In this document: positions 7,466 to 15,149 of the stretch, one piece after another
Numbering within the stretch: the stretch's first letter is position 1
Layout of the letters: the number at the start of each line of letters is the position of its first letter
Source of the DNA: JBGSTR01 sp963707135
GTDB taxonomy: Bacteria > Pseudomonadota > Gammaproteobacteria > Chromatiales > Chromatiaceae
Length of the DNA: 31,541 nucleotides
Direction of reading: 5' to 3'
NCBI GenBank assembly: GCA_963707135.1
Contig: CAVPOY010000027.1
Coordinates: 1-31,541 of the forward strand
Translations under genes and position numbers: made by a program
Notes under the pieces: model-generated
What the model was told of the DNA's origin: nothing
Databases searched by the model: none
What the model saw: the letters and a program-made list of their open reading frames with translations, nothing else

Positions 7466-8206
7466 TCACGCCATGTGCATGCCACCGTTCACGTGCAGCG
7501 TCTCGCCGGTGATATAGGCGGCGCCCGGCGAGGCGAGAAACACCACGGCACTGGCAATCTCCTCGGGGCCGCCAAGGCGAGCCAGCGGAATCGACGCGAG
7601 CAGGGCGTCGCGCTGCGCGTCGGGCAGGCCACGGGTCATGTCCGTGTCGATGAATCCCGGCGCCACGCAATTAACCGTTATGGCCCGGGATCCGACCTCG
7701 CGGGCGAGCGCCCGCGTGAAACCCATCATCCCGGCCTTGGCGGCCGCGTAGTTGGTCTGCCCCGCGTTGCCCATCGCGCCCACGACGGAGGCGATGTTGA
7801 TGATGCGGCCCTTGCGCGCCTTGCTCATCGCGCGCAGGCAGGCCTTCGACATCCGATAGACGGACCCCAGGTCGGTCTCGATAACCGCCTGCCACTCGTC
7901 GTCCTTCATCCGCATCAGCAGGTTGTCCCTCGTGATACCGGCATTGTTGACCAGTATCGTCGGCGCGCCGAGCCGCTCGTGGACCCGCTCAACGGCCGCA
8001 CTGACGGACGCCGAATCGGCGACGTTCAGCACCAGACCGAGACCCTCGTGGCCGGCCCCGTTCAGGGCCTGCTCGATATCGGCCGCCCCGGCCTCGGTGG
8101 TCGCCGATCCGGCCACGGCCGCTCCCTGCTCGGCAAGCGCCAGCGCTATCGCGCGCCCAATTCCACGCGACGCCCCGGTTACCAGTGCAATCTCACCCTT
8201 CAGCAT
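7466..8206 (-). CDS. fabG: 3-oxoacyl-ACP reductase
   Basis: 246-residue NADPH-dependent short-chain dehydrogenase reducing beta-ketoacyl-ACP. The cofactor motif is TGASRGIG (10-17), followed by NNAG (87-90). The active-site S140, Y153 and K157 lie in IASVVGAMG and TNYAAAKAG. The C-terminal ETLHVNGGMHMA is family-typical. The fourth tetrad position, Asn in E. coli FabG (IIETNL), is Asp here (D112 in VIETDL), an oddity described in the findings. The ATG lies 14 nt inside the fabD 3' end, so the two are translationally coupled. It is followed by the acpP leader. Confidence 0.95.
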   Translation of the reverse strand: MLKGEIALVTGASRGIGRAIALALAEQGAAVAGSATTEAGAADIEQALNGAGHEGLGLVLNVADSASVSAAVERVHERLGAPTILVNNAGITRDNLLMRMKDDEWQAVIETDLGSVYRMSKACLRAMSKARKGRIINIASVVGAMGNAGQTNYAAAKAGMMGFTRALAREVGSRAITVNCVAPGFIDTDMTRGLPDAQRDALLASIPLARLGGPEEIASAVVFLASPGAAYITGETLHVNGGMHMA

Positions 8207-9143
8207 TCGTCATCGCCTCCAACGCTGCGTCGAGCGTCCCCGGGTCAAAGACCGGCAGCGTCGTCATCGCCTTGTCGATCCGCTTGTTCAGGCCTGACAG
8301 CACCTTGCCAGGGCCGCTCTCGATGGCCCGCGTCACGCCGAGCGCGCCGGCCGCCTGGACCGTCTCGACCCAACGCACCGGGCTGTGCAACTGCCTGACC
8401 AGCAGGTCCCGTAGTACCTCCAGGCTGTCCGCCGCGGAAACGCTGGCATTGTGCAGGACCCGGACCGCCGGTAGCGACAGGTCTACCTCGTTCAATCGCG
8501 CCGCAAGGCGCTCAGCGGCAGGCCGCATCAGCGCGCAATGGGACGGGACGCTCACGGGCAGCATGACAGCGCGTTTCGCGCCTAACGCCTTGGCCGCCAG
8601 GATCGCGCGATCCACCGCCCGCGCGTCACCGGCGATCACGATCTGACCCGGGGCATTGAAATTCACGGGCTCGAGTACGTCCCCGTTGGCCTCCTCGGAG
8701 CACAGGGTCACGGCGGTCGCCTCGTCGAGCCCGAGAAGCGCAGCCATCGCCCCGGCGCCCGCGGGAACAGCATCCTGCATGAATCGCGCGCGGTCCGCGG
8801 CCAGCCGAATGCCGTCCGCGAACCCCAGCGCCCCGGCGGCGACGAGCGCCGAGTACTCGCCGAGGCTGTGACCCGCCATCAGGTCCGGCACCGGGCCGCC
8901 GGCCCGCCGCCAGCATCGCCAGCAGGCTACACCAGCCGCCAGCATTGCTGGCTGGGTATTAAGGGTCTGGTCCAAGTCCTCGGTTGGGCCACTGCTGACC
9001 AGCGCCCAGAGGTCCCGGCCGAGCGCGTCGGAGGCCTCCTGAAAGGTCGCCCGAACCTCCGGGTAGGCGGCCGCGAGGGCGTCAAGCATGCCTACGGACT
9101 GGGATCCCTGACCTGGGAAAAAGGCGGCGAGTGCGTGTGACAT
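8193..9143 (-). CDS. fabD: Malonyl-CoA:ACP transacylase
   Basis: 316-residue acyltransferase loading malonate onto ACP. The nucleophile is S93 in the motif AGHSLGEYSA. The partner histidine is H202 in SVPSHCALM, and the malonate-binding arginine lies in LAADRARFMQ. The N-terminal FPGQGSQSVGML block (9-20) is diagnostic. The ATG start follows the fabH stop by 18 nt. The 3' end overlaps fabG. Length is slightly above the E. coli protein (309 aa). The cysteine-bearing stretch CWRCWRRAGG near 74-83 is unusual but in frame. Confidence 0.95.
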   Translation of the reverse strand: MSHALAAFFPGQGSQSVGMLDALAAAYPEVRATFQEASDALGRDLWALVSSGPTEDLDQTLNTQPAMLAAGVACWRCWRRAGGPVPDLMAGHSLGEYSALVAAGALGFADGIRLAADRARFMQDAVPAGAGAMAALLGLDEATAVTLCSEEANGDVLEPVNFNAPGQIVIAGDARAVDRAILAAKALGAKRAVMLPVSVPSHCALMRPAAERLAARLNEVDLSLPAVRVLHNASVSAADSLEVLRDLLVRQLHSPVRWVETVQAAGALGVTRAIESGPGKVLSGLNKRIDKAMTTLPVFDPGTLDAALEAMTNAEG

Positions 9144-9161
9144 GGATAGCGGCGTGCCGAA

Positions 9162-10118
9162 TCAGTAGCGAAGCAGCGCGGAACCCCAGGTGAAACCGCC
9201 GCCGAAACCTTCCAGGAACAGCGTGTCGCCCCGGCGAATTCGGCCGTCACGCACCGCTTGGTCCAGGGCGAGCGGGATTGACGCGGCGGACGTGTTGCCG
9301 TGCTCCGCGACCGTGACCACGACCCGCTCCATAGGCAGATCCAGCTTCCGGGCCGTGGCCTGGAGGATGCGCATGTTGGCCTGGTGCGGTATCACCCAGT
9401 CGATGTCCGATTTCTGCATGCCGTTGGCGGTGAGGGTTTCGTCCACGATTCGCCCCAGCGTCGTGACCGCCATCTTGAACACCTCCTTTCCGCGCATCTC
9501 CACATAGCTCGCATTCCGATCGCCATTGCCGATGCCGCCCGGAACCTGCAGCAGGTCCTTGTAGGCGCCGTCAGCATGCAAATGAGTGGAGATGATGCCG
9601 GGCTCGGGCGCAGCTTCAATCACTACCGCGCCGGCGCCGTCGCCGAACAGCACGCAGGTGCCGCGGTCGGTCCAGTCGATGATCCGGGAAAAGGCCTCGG
9701 CCCCCACGACGAGTGCGCGCTTTGAGGTACCGGTCTGGATGAACTTGTCCGCGACGCCGAGGGCATAGACGAAGCCGGTGCAAACCGCCTGAACGTCGAA
9801 GGCGGGACAGCCGTGGACGTCGAGGCGCTGCTGCAGAAGACAGGCGGTGCTGGGAAAGAACTGGTCGGGCGTCGTGGTCGCAACCACTATCAGGTCCAGG
9901 TCCGTGGGGACGATGCCCGCCGCCTCGATCGCCCGCCGCGCGGCGGCCTCGGCCAGATCGACGGTCGACTCGCCCTCGGAGACCAGATGGCGCTGGCGGA
10001 TCCCGGTGCGCTCCTGAATCCAGGCATCGGTGGTGTCAACGATCTTCTCGAGATCGAGGTTGGTCACCACCCGTTCCGGGAGATAGCTCCCGGTCCCGAG
10101 AATGCGGGAATAGATCAT
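9162..10118 (-). CDS. fabH: Beta-ketoacyl-ACP synthase III
   Basis: 318-residue initiating condensing enzyme that joins acetyl-CoA and malonyl-ACP. The triad is C113 in VQAVCTGFVYAL, H245 in VIPHQANMRI and N275 in EHGNTSAAS. The N-terminal MIYSRILGTGSYLPERVVTN is family-typical, so the ATG is secure. The start overlaps the plsX stop (ATGA), giving tight coupling with phospholipid precursor synthesis. Confidence 0.96.
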   Translation of the reverse strand: MIYSRILGTGSYLPERVVTNLDLEKIVDTTDAWIQERTGIRQRHLVSEGESTVDLAEAAARRAIEAAGIVPTDLDLIVVATTTPDQFFPSTACLLQQRLDVHGCPAFDVQAVCTGFVYALGVADKFIQTGTSKRALVVGAEAFSRIIDWTDRGTCVLFGDGAGAVVIEAAPEPGIISTHLHADGAYKDLLQVPGGIGNGDRNASYVEMRGKEVFKMAVTTLGRIVDETLTANGMQKSDIDWVIPHQANMRILQATARKLDLPMERVVVTVAEHGNTSAASIPLALDQAVRDGRIRRGDTLFLEGFGGGFTWGSALLRY

Positions 10119-11146
10119 CAGGCCGTCGCCCTGTAGTGGCCGTGGTCCAGGTGTCGGCCCACCTGCTCGGCGATGCGAATGGGAATGTTGGCATGGATCT
10201 CCTTGACGGCGATCCGGATCGCATTCTCGAACGCAACCTCGTCCGCGCCCCCGTGGCTCTTGATCACGATGCCTCTAAGTCCGAGAAGGCTCGCGCCGTT
10301 GTAGCGTCGCGGGTCCATGGTCCGGCGGAAATTCTTCAGTATCGGCATAGCGACCAACCCGGCCAGCTTGGTCAACAGGTTGCGCTTGAACTGAGCCCCC
10401 AGCGAGTTTCCGATGAACTTGGCGACACCCTCGCTGCACTTGAGGGCGACGTTGCCGACGAACCCATCAGCCACCACCACGTCCACATCTTCCAAGAAGA
10501 TCCCATCGCCCTCGACATAGCCGATGTAGTTGAGCTCGCTGCAGGCCAGGAGCTCATGGGCACGCTTGACCTGCTCGTTCCCCTTGATCTCCTCCTGACC
10601 GATGTTGAGCAACCCGACGCGCGGTGCCGGCACACCGTCGACGGCCTTTACCAGCTCGCTGCCCATGACGGCGAACTGGAAAAGGTGCTCGGCGGTACAG
10701 TCCACGTTCGCGCCGAGGTCGAGCACATGGGTATGCCCGTGCAGCGACGGAACCGCGGTGGTGATGGCCGGGCGGTCGACGCTCGGGAGCGTCTTAAGGA
10801 CGAATCGCGCGGTCGCCATCAGGGCGCCGGTGTTTCCGGCGCTGACGCAGGCGTGCGCTTCCCCCTCCTTGACCAGATTGATGGCGATCCGCATCGACGA
10901 GTCCTTCTTGTTCCGGAGGGCCTTCGACGGGAGCTCATCCATGCCTACGGTCTCGCTGGCATGGCGGACACTCAGGCGCTCCGACGATGCCGAGCCGAGC
11001 CGCGACCTGATCTGCGCCTCGTCCCCTACCAGAATCAGACCGACGTCCGGGTGCTGCGTGAGAAACCGCTGCGCCGAGGGCACGACGACGGACGGCCCAT
11101 GGTCGCCGCCCATGGCGTCGAGTGCGATCGTGAGGCGTTCAGTCAC
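10118..11146 (-). CDS. plsX: Phosphate acyltransferase PlsX
   Basis: 342-residue peripheral enzyme that turns acyl-ACP into acyl-phosphate, the substrate of PlsY in phosphatidate synthesis. Family phrases are AMGGDHGPSVVVP (10-22), the AHACVSAGNTGALMA loop, VLDLGANVDC, LLNIGQEEIKGNEQVKRAHELL and DVVVADGFVGNVALKCSEG. The length matches the family. It follows rpmF by 63 nt and overlaps fabH. The rpmF-plsX-fabH order is conserved in gammaproteobacteria. Confidence 0.96.
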   Translation of the reverse strand: MTERLTIALDAMGGDHGPSVVVPSAQRFLTQHPDVGLILVGDEAQIRSRLGSASSERLSVRHASETVGMDELPSKALRNKKDSSMRIAINLVKEGEAHACVSAGNTGALMATARFVLKTLPSVDRPAITTAVPSLHGHTHVLDLGANVDCTAEHLFQFAVMGSELVKAVDGVPAPRVGLLNIGQEEIKGNEQVKRAHELLACSELNYIGYVEGDGIFLEDVDVVVADGFVGNVALKCSEGVAKFIGNSLGAQFKRNLLTKLAGLVAMPILKNFRRTMDPRRYNGASLLGLRGIVIKSHGGADEVAFENAIRIAVKEIHANIPIRIAEQVGRHLDHGHYRATA

Positions 11147-11209
11147 CGGTCAGGACTTCCCGGTGGGCGCCGGACTTGGGGGAACGGTGGCGGGGGTGAC
11201 CGCGACCGG

Positions 11210-11386
11210 TCACTCGCCCTTGTCCAGCACCTTGCGGCCGCGGTAGAAACCGTCCGGGGAGACGTGATGCCTCAGATGGGTCTCGCCGCTGGTGCCGTCG
11301 ACGGACAGCGTTGGCTTGCTCAGCGCGTCGTGGGAGCGGCGCATGTCGCGTTTTGAGCGTGTCTTTCTATTCTGCTGGACGGCCAT
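11210..11386 (-). CDS. rpmF: 50S ribosomal protein L32
   Basis: 58-residue ribosomal protein. It begins MAVQQNRKTRSKRDMRRSHD, the standard bacterial L32 N-terminus. It continues through TGETHLRHHVSPDGFYRGRKV-like residues (here SGETHLRHHVSPDGFY). It ends KVLDKGE. It is the cysteine-free form, since the paired zinc cysteines of some L32 proteins are absent. It lies between yceD and plsX as in E. coli and is too short for many gene finders. Confidence 0.96.
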   Translation of the reverse strand: MAVQQNRKTRSKRDMRRSHDALSKPTLSVDGTSGETHLRHHVSPDGFYRGRKVLDKGE

Positions 11387-11487
11387 CGTTTACTCCGAAT
11401 CCCCGCGCCAGACGGTCGCCCGGTGCGTGTTGAATTGAAACTGGTTTGTCGTTCCGGTCCCGCTGCAAGAAATGCCCACGGGGGCGA

Positions 11488-12015
11488 CTAATCCGGCCGC
11501 GGTCTTTTCAACGACGCCAAAACCGCGAATGCGCTGTCGCCGGGCCCCGTCGCGTCGTCGGCGGCCGGCTCCACCCATGACCTGTTCTCGCCTGGACAAT
11601 GCCCTGGCTCATGCATGGGGATCAGGGGGATCGCCAACAGCAGTTCATCCTCGACTAGTTCGAGGGGGCGCAGCAGCCCGTCACCGACCGGAAGCGGGTC
11701 CAGCTCATCGGGCAGCTCGCTCGCCTCCCGGTCGCCGCGCACCAGGGCCAGCTCAATCGGCGCATCGACCTCGACCCGGACGTCGTCGAGACAGCGCTGG
11801 CAGATTAGCCGCATGGCTAGCGCGACCCGCCCCCGCACGATGGCCCGACCGCCGTCATCGTGAGAGAATTCCAGCCGGTAACTCGCCGGCCCGTCGACAC
11901 CTGCGACGCTCGCGGCCAGCCGCGGCATCTGCGAGAGACCCGCCTCCCCCTGAAATGCCATCCGGGAGTGACTCGCACGCCAAGCATCTAGGAGGTCAGG
12001 CAGGGCCGTCGACAT
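11488..12015 (-). CDS. yceD: YceD (DUF177) 23S rRNA accumulation protein
   Basis: 175-residue DUF177 protein, the conserved partner of rpmF; the E. coli and plant homologues are linked to 23S rRNA accumulation and ribosome assembly. Seen in sequence: the WRASHSRMAFQG N-terminal block (12-23), the paired cysteines in LICQRCLDDV (about 70-79), the acidic VEDELLLAIPLIPMHEPGHC block and the end FAVLASLKRPR, all family-typical. The ATG at 12013-12015 fits the family N-terminus. The predicted promoter sits so close that the message may have almost no leader. The next gene is rpmF, 101 nt downstream. Confidence 0.93.
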   Translation of the reverse strand: MSTALPDLLDAWRASHSRMAFQGEAGLSQMPRLAASVAGVDGPASYRLEFSHDDGGRAIVRGRVALAMRLICQRCLDDVRVEVDAPIELALVRGDREASELPDELDPLPVGDGLLRPLELVEDELLLAIPLIPMHEPGHCPGENRSWVEPAADDATGPGDSAFAVLASLKRPRPD

Positions 12016-12024
12016 AAGCGCGCC

Positions 12025-12054
12025 AATTTACCCGACGCGATTCGTCCGAGTCAA
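12025..12054 (-). promoter_or_regulatory. Sigma-70-type promoter for the yceD-rpmF-fab operon
   Basis: On the minus strand TTGACT (5 of 6 to the -35 consensus) is followed, after 18 nt, by TAAATT (4 of 6 to the -10). The predicted start is near 12018, only a few nt before the yceD ATG at 12015. Position at the head of the conserved operon supports it. If correct, the yceD message is close to leaderless. Confidence 0.55.
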
Positions 12055-12141
12055 TCGGGAGCCTCGTATAGGATACGGCCGACGCCGATGTACGGATAGT
12101 TCCGCAGCGCCAGGGGCTGGCATTAGGTGGATCCGCCCCGC

Positions 12142-12159
12142 GCGCGACACGCGTCGCGC
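12142..12159 (-). terminator. GC-rich 7-bp hairpin between pdxH and yceD
   Basis: GCGCGAC and GTCGCGC pair perfectly around ACGC, in the 292-nt space after the pdxH stop. There is no U-tract on either strand. It is a possible factor-dependent stop or pause site separating pdxH from the fatty-acid operon. Apart from this and the promoter at 12025-12054 I see no gene in 12016-12307. Confidence 0.3.
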
Positions 12160-12307
12160 CCGTCACATCCGCAACAGAACAGGCGTCTGCGCAAGCGACC
12201 AAATCGCCAAGTGCGCAGTGCTCACTCGAAGCGGGATCCAGAGCGTTTCAAGGCCCAAATTCTGCGTTCGCCCGCCGCCTGTAAACAGCGCGCTACCAAC
12301 GGGGCAA

Positions 12308-12952
12308 CTAGGGTGCCAATCGAACGAAATGCCAGCTTCCACCGGCATCGCGCCTGTACTCAAACCTGTCGTGTAACCGGCTCGCGCGGCCTTGCCAGTA
12401 TTCAAAGGTCTCCGGTACGACCCGAAATCCGCCCCAGAAGTCGGGCAGAGGCACTTTGCCGTTCGCAAATTTGCGCTGCATTTCGGCCACCTTAACCTCT
12501 AGTACGGAACGCGACGTTATGACTTGGCTCTGTGGTGACGACCAGGCTCCAATCTGGCTGCCCCGGGGACGCGTGACGAAGTATCTAAGTGACTCGAAGG
12601 TCGGTATACGGTCCGCCCGCCCCCTGATCTGTATCTGCCGACCCAGCGCCGCCCAGGGAAAGAGTAGCGCTACGCGCGGATTTCCCGCGATCTGACCAGC
12701 CTTTCGGCTCTCGTAGTTGGTGAAAAACACAAATCCCCGTTCATCGTAGAGTTTCAGCAGCACGGTACGCGCAAAGGGCTGTCCGCACTCATCGACCGTG
12801 CACAAGGTCATCGCGTTGGACTCGGGCAGTCCGGTGCCGAGCGCGGCCGTGTACCAGGACTGAAACTGTTTGACCGGGTTCGGATCCAGATCGCGCTCCG
12901 ATAGACCGCGCTCCATCGCCTCGCGGCAGAACTCTTCCGGGCCAACGCTCAT
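12308..12952 (-). CDS. pdxH: Pyridoxamine/pyridoxine 5'-phosphate oxidase
   Basis: 214-residue FMN-dependent oxidase making pyridoxal 5'-phosphate. The split-barrel fold is shown by NAMTLCTVDECGQPFARTVLLKLYDE-type residues (about 45-70), FFTNYESRKAGQI, VALLFPW and RQIQIRGRAD. The C-terminal signature is WGGFRVVPETFEYWQGRASRLHDRF with R and H residues that bind PLP. Length matches the family. The ATG has AGG about 9 nt upstream. It stands alone between the regulatory trio and the fatty-acid cluster, with hairpins on both sides, so it is probably a separate unit. The product is a cofactor for PabC, though co-regulation is not shown. Confidence 0.94.
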   Translation of the reverse strand: MSVGPEEFCREAMERGLSERDLDPNPVKQFQSWYTAALGTGLPESNAMTLCTVDECGQPFARTVLLKLYDERGFVFFTNYESRKAGQIAGNPRVALLFPWAALGRQIQIRGRADRIPTFESLRYFVTRPRGSQIGAWSSPQSQVITSRSVLEVKVAEMQRKFANGKVPLPDFWGGFRVVPETFEYWQGRASRLHDRFEYRRDAGGSWHFVRLAP

Positions 12953-13088
12953 CGCTGTTTACCTGCTGTTGCCGATCTTCTGGCTCCGCTTCCCCCGTCG
13001 GTCTCCAAGCGCGTTACCGCAGACCACATGCCGCCTAGCCCCAGATGTCCTTGACTCCAAGAGACCCGCAAATCCATCCATGGCCCAA

Positions 13089-13111
13089 CGGCATTCCGAC
13101 GCGGAATGCCG
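13089..13111 (-). terminator. 10-bp hairpin after the glrK-qseG-glrR operon
   Basis: CGGCATTCCG and CGGAATGCCG form a perfect 10-bp stem with a 3-nt loop, 45 nt after the glrR stop. No T-run follows on the minus strand, so intrinsic termination is doubtful. The place is right for the end of the three-gene operon. Confidence 0.4.
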
Positions 13112-13156
13112 CGACCACGTTATAGATCCGCCGCGTATTCGGCACCGCCGAACCTC

Positions 13157-14518
13157 TCAGACGGATCGATTCCGGAATAACGACGGGTCCAGATGGTGCC
13201 GCGACAGCAATTTATAGAACTCGGTCCGGTTGCGCTTAGCGAGTCGTGCAGCTTGAGCAACATTTCCTTGGGCAACTTGCATAATGCGAACAAGGTAATC
13301 CCTCTCGAACCGATTCTGTGCCTCGGCGAGCGGCACGATTTCGCCGGATTTCCCACGAAGCGCCCTTTGTACGAGCGAGGTGGGCACAAGCGGGGTCGTT
13401 GCAAAGACCGCCACCTGCTCCACAATATTGCGCAATTGCCTCACGTTGCCGGGCCAGGGTGCCGTCAAGAGCATCTCCATCGCCTCCTTCGAGAAGGCGC
13501 CGCCGGGCTTGTTCATCCGCGCCCGCGCACTCGCGAGGAACTGATTGGCGAGCAGAGGAATGTCTTCCCTACGATCCGCCAAAGCGGGCACCTCAAGTAC
13601 GACCACATTCAAGCGGTAATAAAGATCCTCGCGAAACGTCCCTTCAGCTATGGCTTCATCGAGGTCGCGGTGGGTCGCGGAAATGATCCGGACGTCTATC
13701 GGTTCCGCGTTCCGCGCACCTACCGCGCGAACCTCCTTCTCCTGCAGCACGCGTAGCAGCTTCGTCTGAAACTCCAGCGGCATATCGCCAATCTCGTCAA
13801 GAAACAGTGTTCCCCCGTTCGCGACACGAAAAAGGCCCTTGTGGTCCTGAATTGCGCCGGTAAACGCCCCCTTCTGGTGACCGAATAATTCCGATTCGAG
13901 CAATTGCTCTGGGATCGCGCCGCAATTAACCGGAACGAATGGTCCATGCCGCCGGTCGCTGGCCTTGTGAATGGCCTTCGCAAGCAATTCTTTTCCGGTC
14001 CCGCTTTGGCTTTGAAGCAAGACACTCACATCCGTGACGGCAATTTGCGCGGCTTCTTCCAAGAGCCGCAGCATAACTGCGCTTTCTCCAAGAATTTCCT
14101 TTCGCCAATTACTATCGGCAGATGTGACCGTTGCGAAATCGCTGGATGGGCCGTGCTCGAGCGCGTCGTTGACGCAGCTTAGAAGCCCTTTACTGTCGAA
14201 TGGCTTTGTAAGGTATCCGAACACTCCTTTCCGGGTCGCCTCGACCGCATCTGGTATGGTGCCATGCGCCGTAAGAATTATGACCGGGAGCGAGGCAAAG
14301 CGTTGCCGGATCGCATCGAAGAGCTGATTGCCATCCATGCTGTCCATACGCAAATCGGTAATAACCAAGTCCAACTTGCACGCAAAAACCTTTGCGAGCG
14401 CCTCCTCACCGCTTTGCGCCGTCTCGACGTTGAAACCATTGCTGCGAAGCCTAATCGAAAGCAGTCGCAAAAGGTCCGGGTCATCGTCTACGACGAGTAT
14501 CGTTCTATTCCTGCTCAT
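13157..14518 (-). CDS. glrR: Sigma-54-dependent response regulator, GlrR/QseF type
   Basis: 453-residue response regulator that activates sigma-54 promoters. The receiver domain (about 5-118) has the acidic pocket DDD at 11-13, phospho-acceptor D55 in VITDLRMD and K105 in LTKPFD. The AAA+ domain (about 143-370) has the sigma-54 contact loop GAFTGA (217-222), Walker B GGTLFLDEIGD and the arginine finger region FREDLYYRLNV. The C-terminal Fis-type helix-turn-helix is GNVAQAARLAKRNRTEFYK. The ending RNRTEFYKLLSRH and the receiver match E. coli GlrR closely. Oddity: the Walker A is SQSGTGKE, with Ser170 where the family has Gly. In E. coli GlrR drives glmY, which controls glucosamine-6-phosphate synthase. 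The ATG lies 14 nt inside the preceding gene. Confidence 0.92.
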   Translation of the reverse strand: MSRNRTILVVDDDPDLLRLLSIRLRSNGFNVETAQSGEEALAKVFACKLDLVITDLRMDSMDGNQLFDAIRQRFASLPVIILTAHGTIPDAVEATRKGVFGYLTKPFDSKGLLSCVNDALEHGPSSDFATVTSADSNWRKEILGESAVMLRLLEEAAQIAVTDVSVLLQSQSGTGKELLAKAIHKASDRRHGPFVPVNCGAIPEQLLESELFGHQKGAFTGAIQDHKGLFRVANGGTLFLDEIGDMPLEFQTKLLRVLQEKEVRAVGARNAEPIDVRIISATHRDLDEAIAEGTFREDLYYRLNVVVLEVPALADRREDIPLLANQFLASARARMNKPGGAFSKEAMEMLLTAPWPGNVRQLRNIVEQVAVFATTPLVPTSLVQRALRGKSGEIVPLAEAQNRFERDYLVRIMQVAQGNVAQAARLAKRNRTEFYKLLSRHHLDPSLFRNRSV

Positions 14519-15149
14519 TTTGCTCGGTCGATGGCGCGGGGGCCGGTGCCGGAATGTTTACTGATCTCTGAGTTTCCGTTATGGAGTGTTCGATCTGTTT
14601 TAGTTGCTCGAATTGGGTCTGAAGGCGCGCGATCTCGTCGGTCAATTCGTTGACTCGAGACTGCAGTGCGGCGTTTTCTTTTTGCATGGCCAATGTCGAT
14701 TGTTTACTGCGCCCGCTCGATGCATTGACCCATTCTAACTCATCAAGAAGATCACGAACGAGTTGCGCAAGGTTGCGGTCCTCTTCACTCTGATATTCTG
14801 ACGTACGTGCGTAATCGTACAACAGCCTCCGGGCTCGCGTGTAGTCTACGAACGTGGTATCCGGCAAAGAGAGAATGAGTGCGAGCATAAGCTTGTGTCG
14901 CGCACTTGCATTTTGCGCCAATCGCGACTCTACCAGATACAACTGCTCTAGCTTCTTATGTTCCGAAGTAGACCTTAGCCAACCATAATACTCAACTAGA
15001 TTCGGTGGTGTCTGAAAACCGCCCGCCCACTCCCGGCGGACATCCGGTTGCGCTTCCAGCGACGGGGCATTGTCAACGGAAAGAGCACAGTCGACCCAAA
15101 CGAAAGCACTAAGTACTAGCACCGACAGCGTCCGGGAAAATAGACTCAT
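14505..15149 (-). CDS. QseG-like periplasmic/membrane-anchored partner of the GlrK-type kinase
   Basis: 214-residue exported protein between a GlrK-type kinase and a GlrR-type regulator, the place of qseG (yfhG) in E. coli. An N-terminal hydrophobic segment lies at about 5-20 (LSVLVLSAFVWVDCALS), then a helical domain. A coiled coil follows at about 150-190 (MQKENAALQSRVNELTDEIA), then a Pro/Ala-rich tail. E. coli QseG is an outer-membrane lipoprotein with the same layout. Here the only N-terminal Cys (C21) has Asp at -1, a poor lipobox, so ordinary secretion or an N-terminal anchor is possible. Sequence identity to QseG is low by eye, so the call rests on position and architecture. The ATG overlaps the kinase stop and the 3' end overlaps glrR. 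Confidence 0.7.
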   Translation of the reverse strand: MSLFSRTLSVLVLSAFVWVDCALSVDNAPSLEAQPDVRREWAGGFQTPPNLVEYYGWLRSTSEHKKLEQLYLVESRLAQNASARHKLMLALILSLPDTTFVDYTRARRLLYDYARTSEYQSEEDRNLAQLVRDLLDELEWVNASSGRSKQSTLAMQKENAALQSRVNELTDEIARLQTQFEQLKQIEHSITETQRSVNIPAPAPAPSTEQNEQE

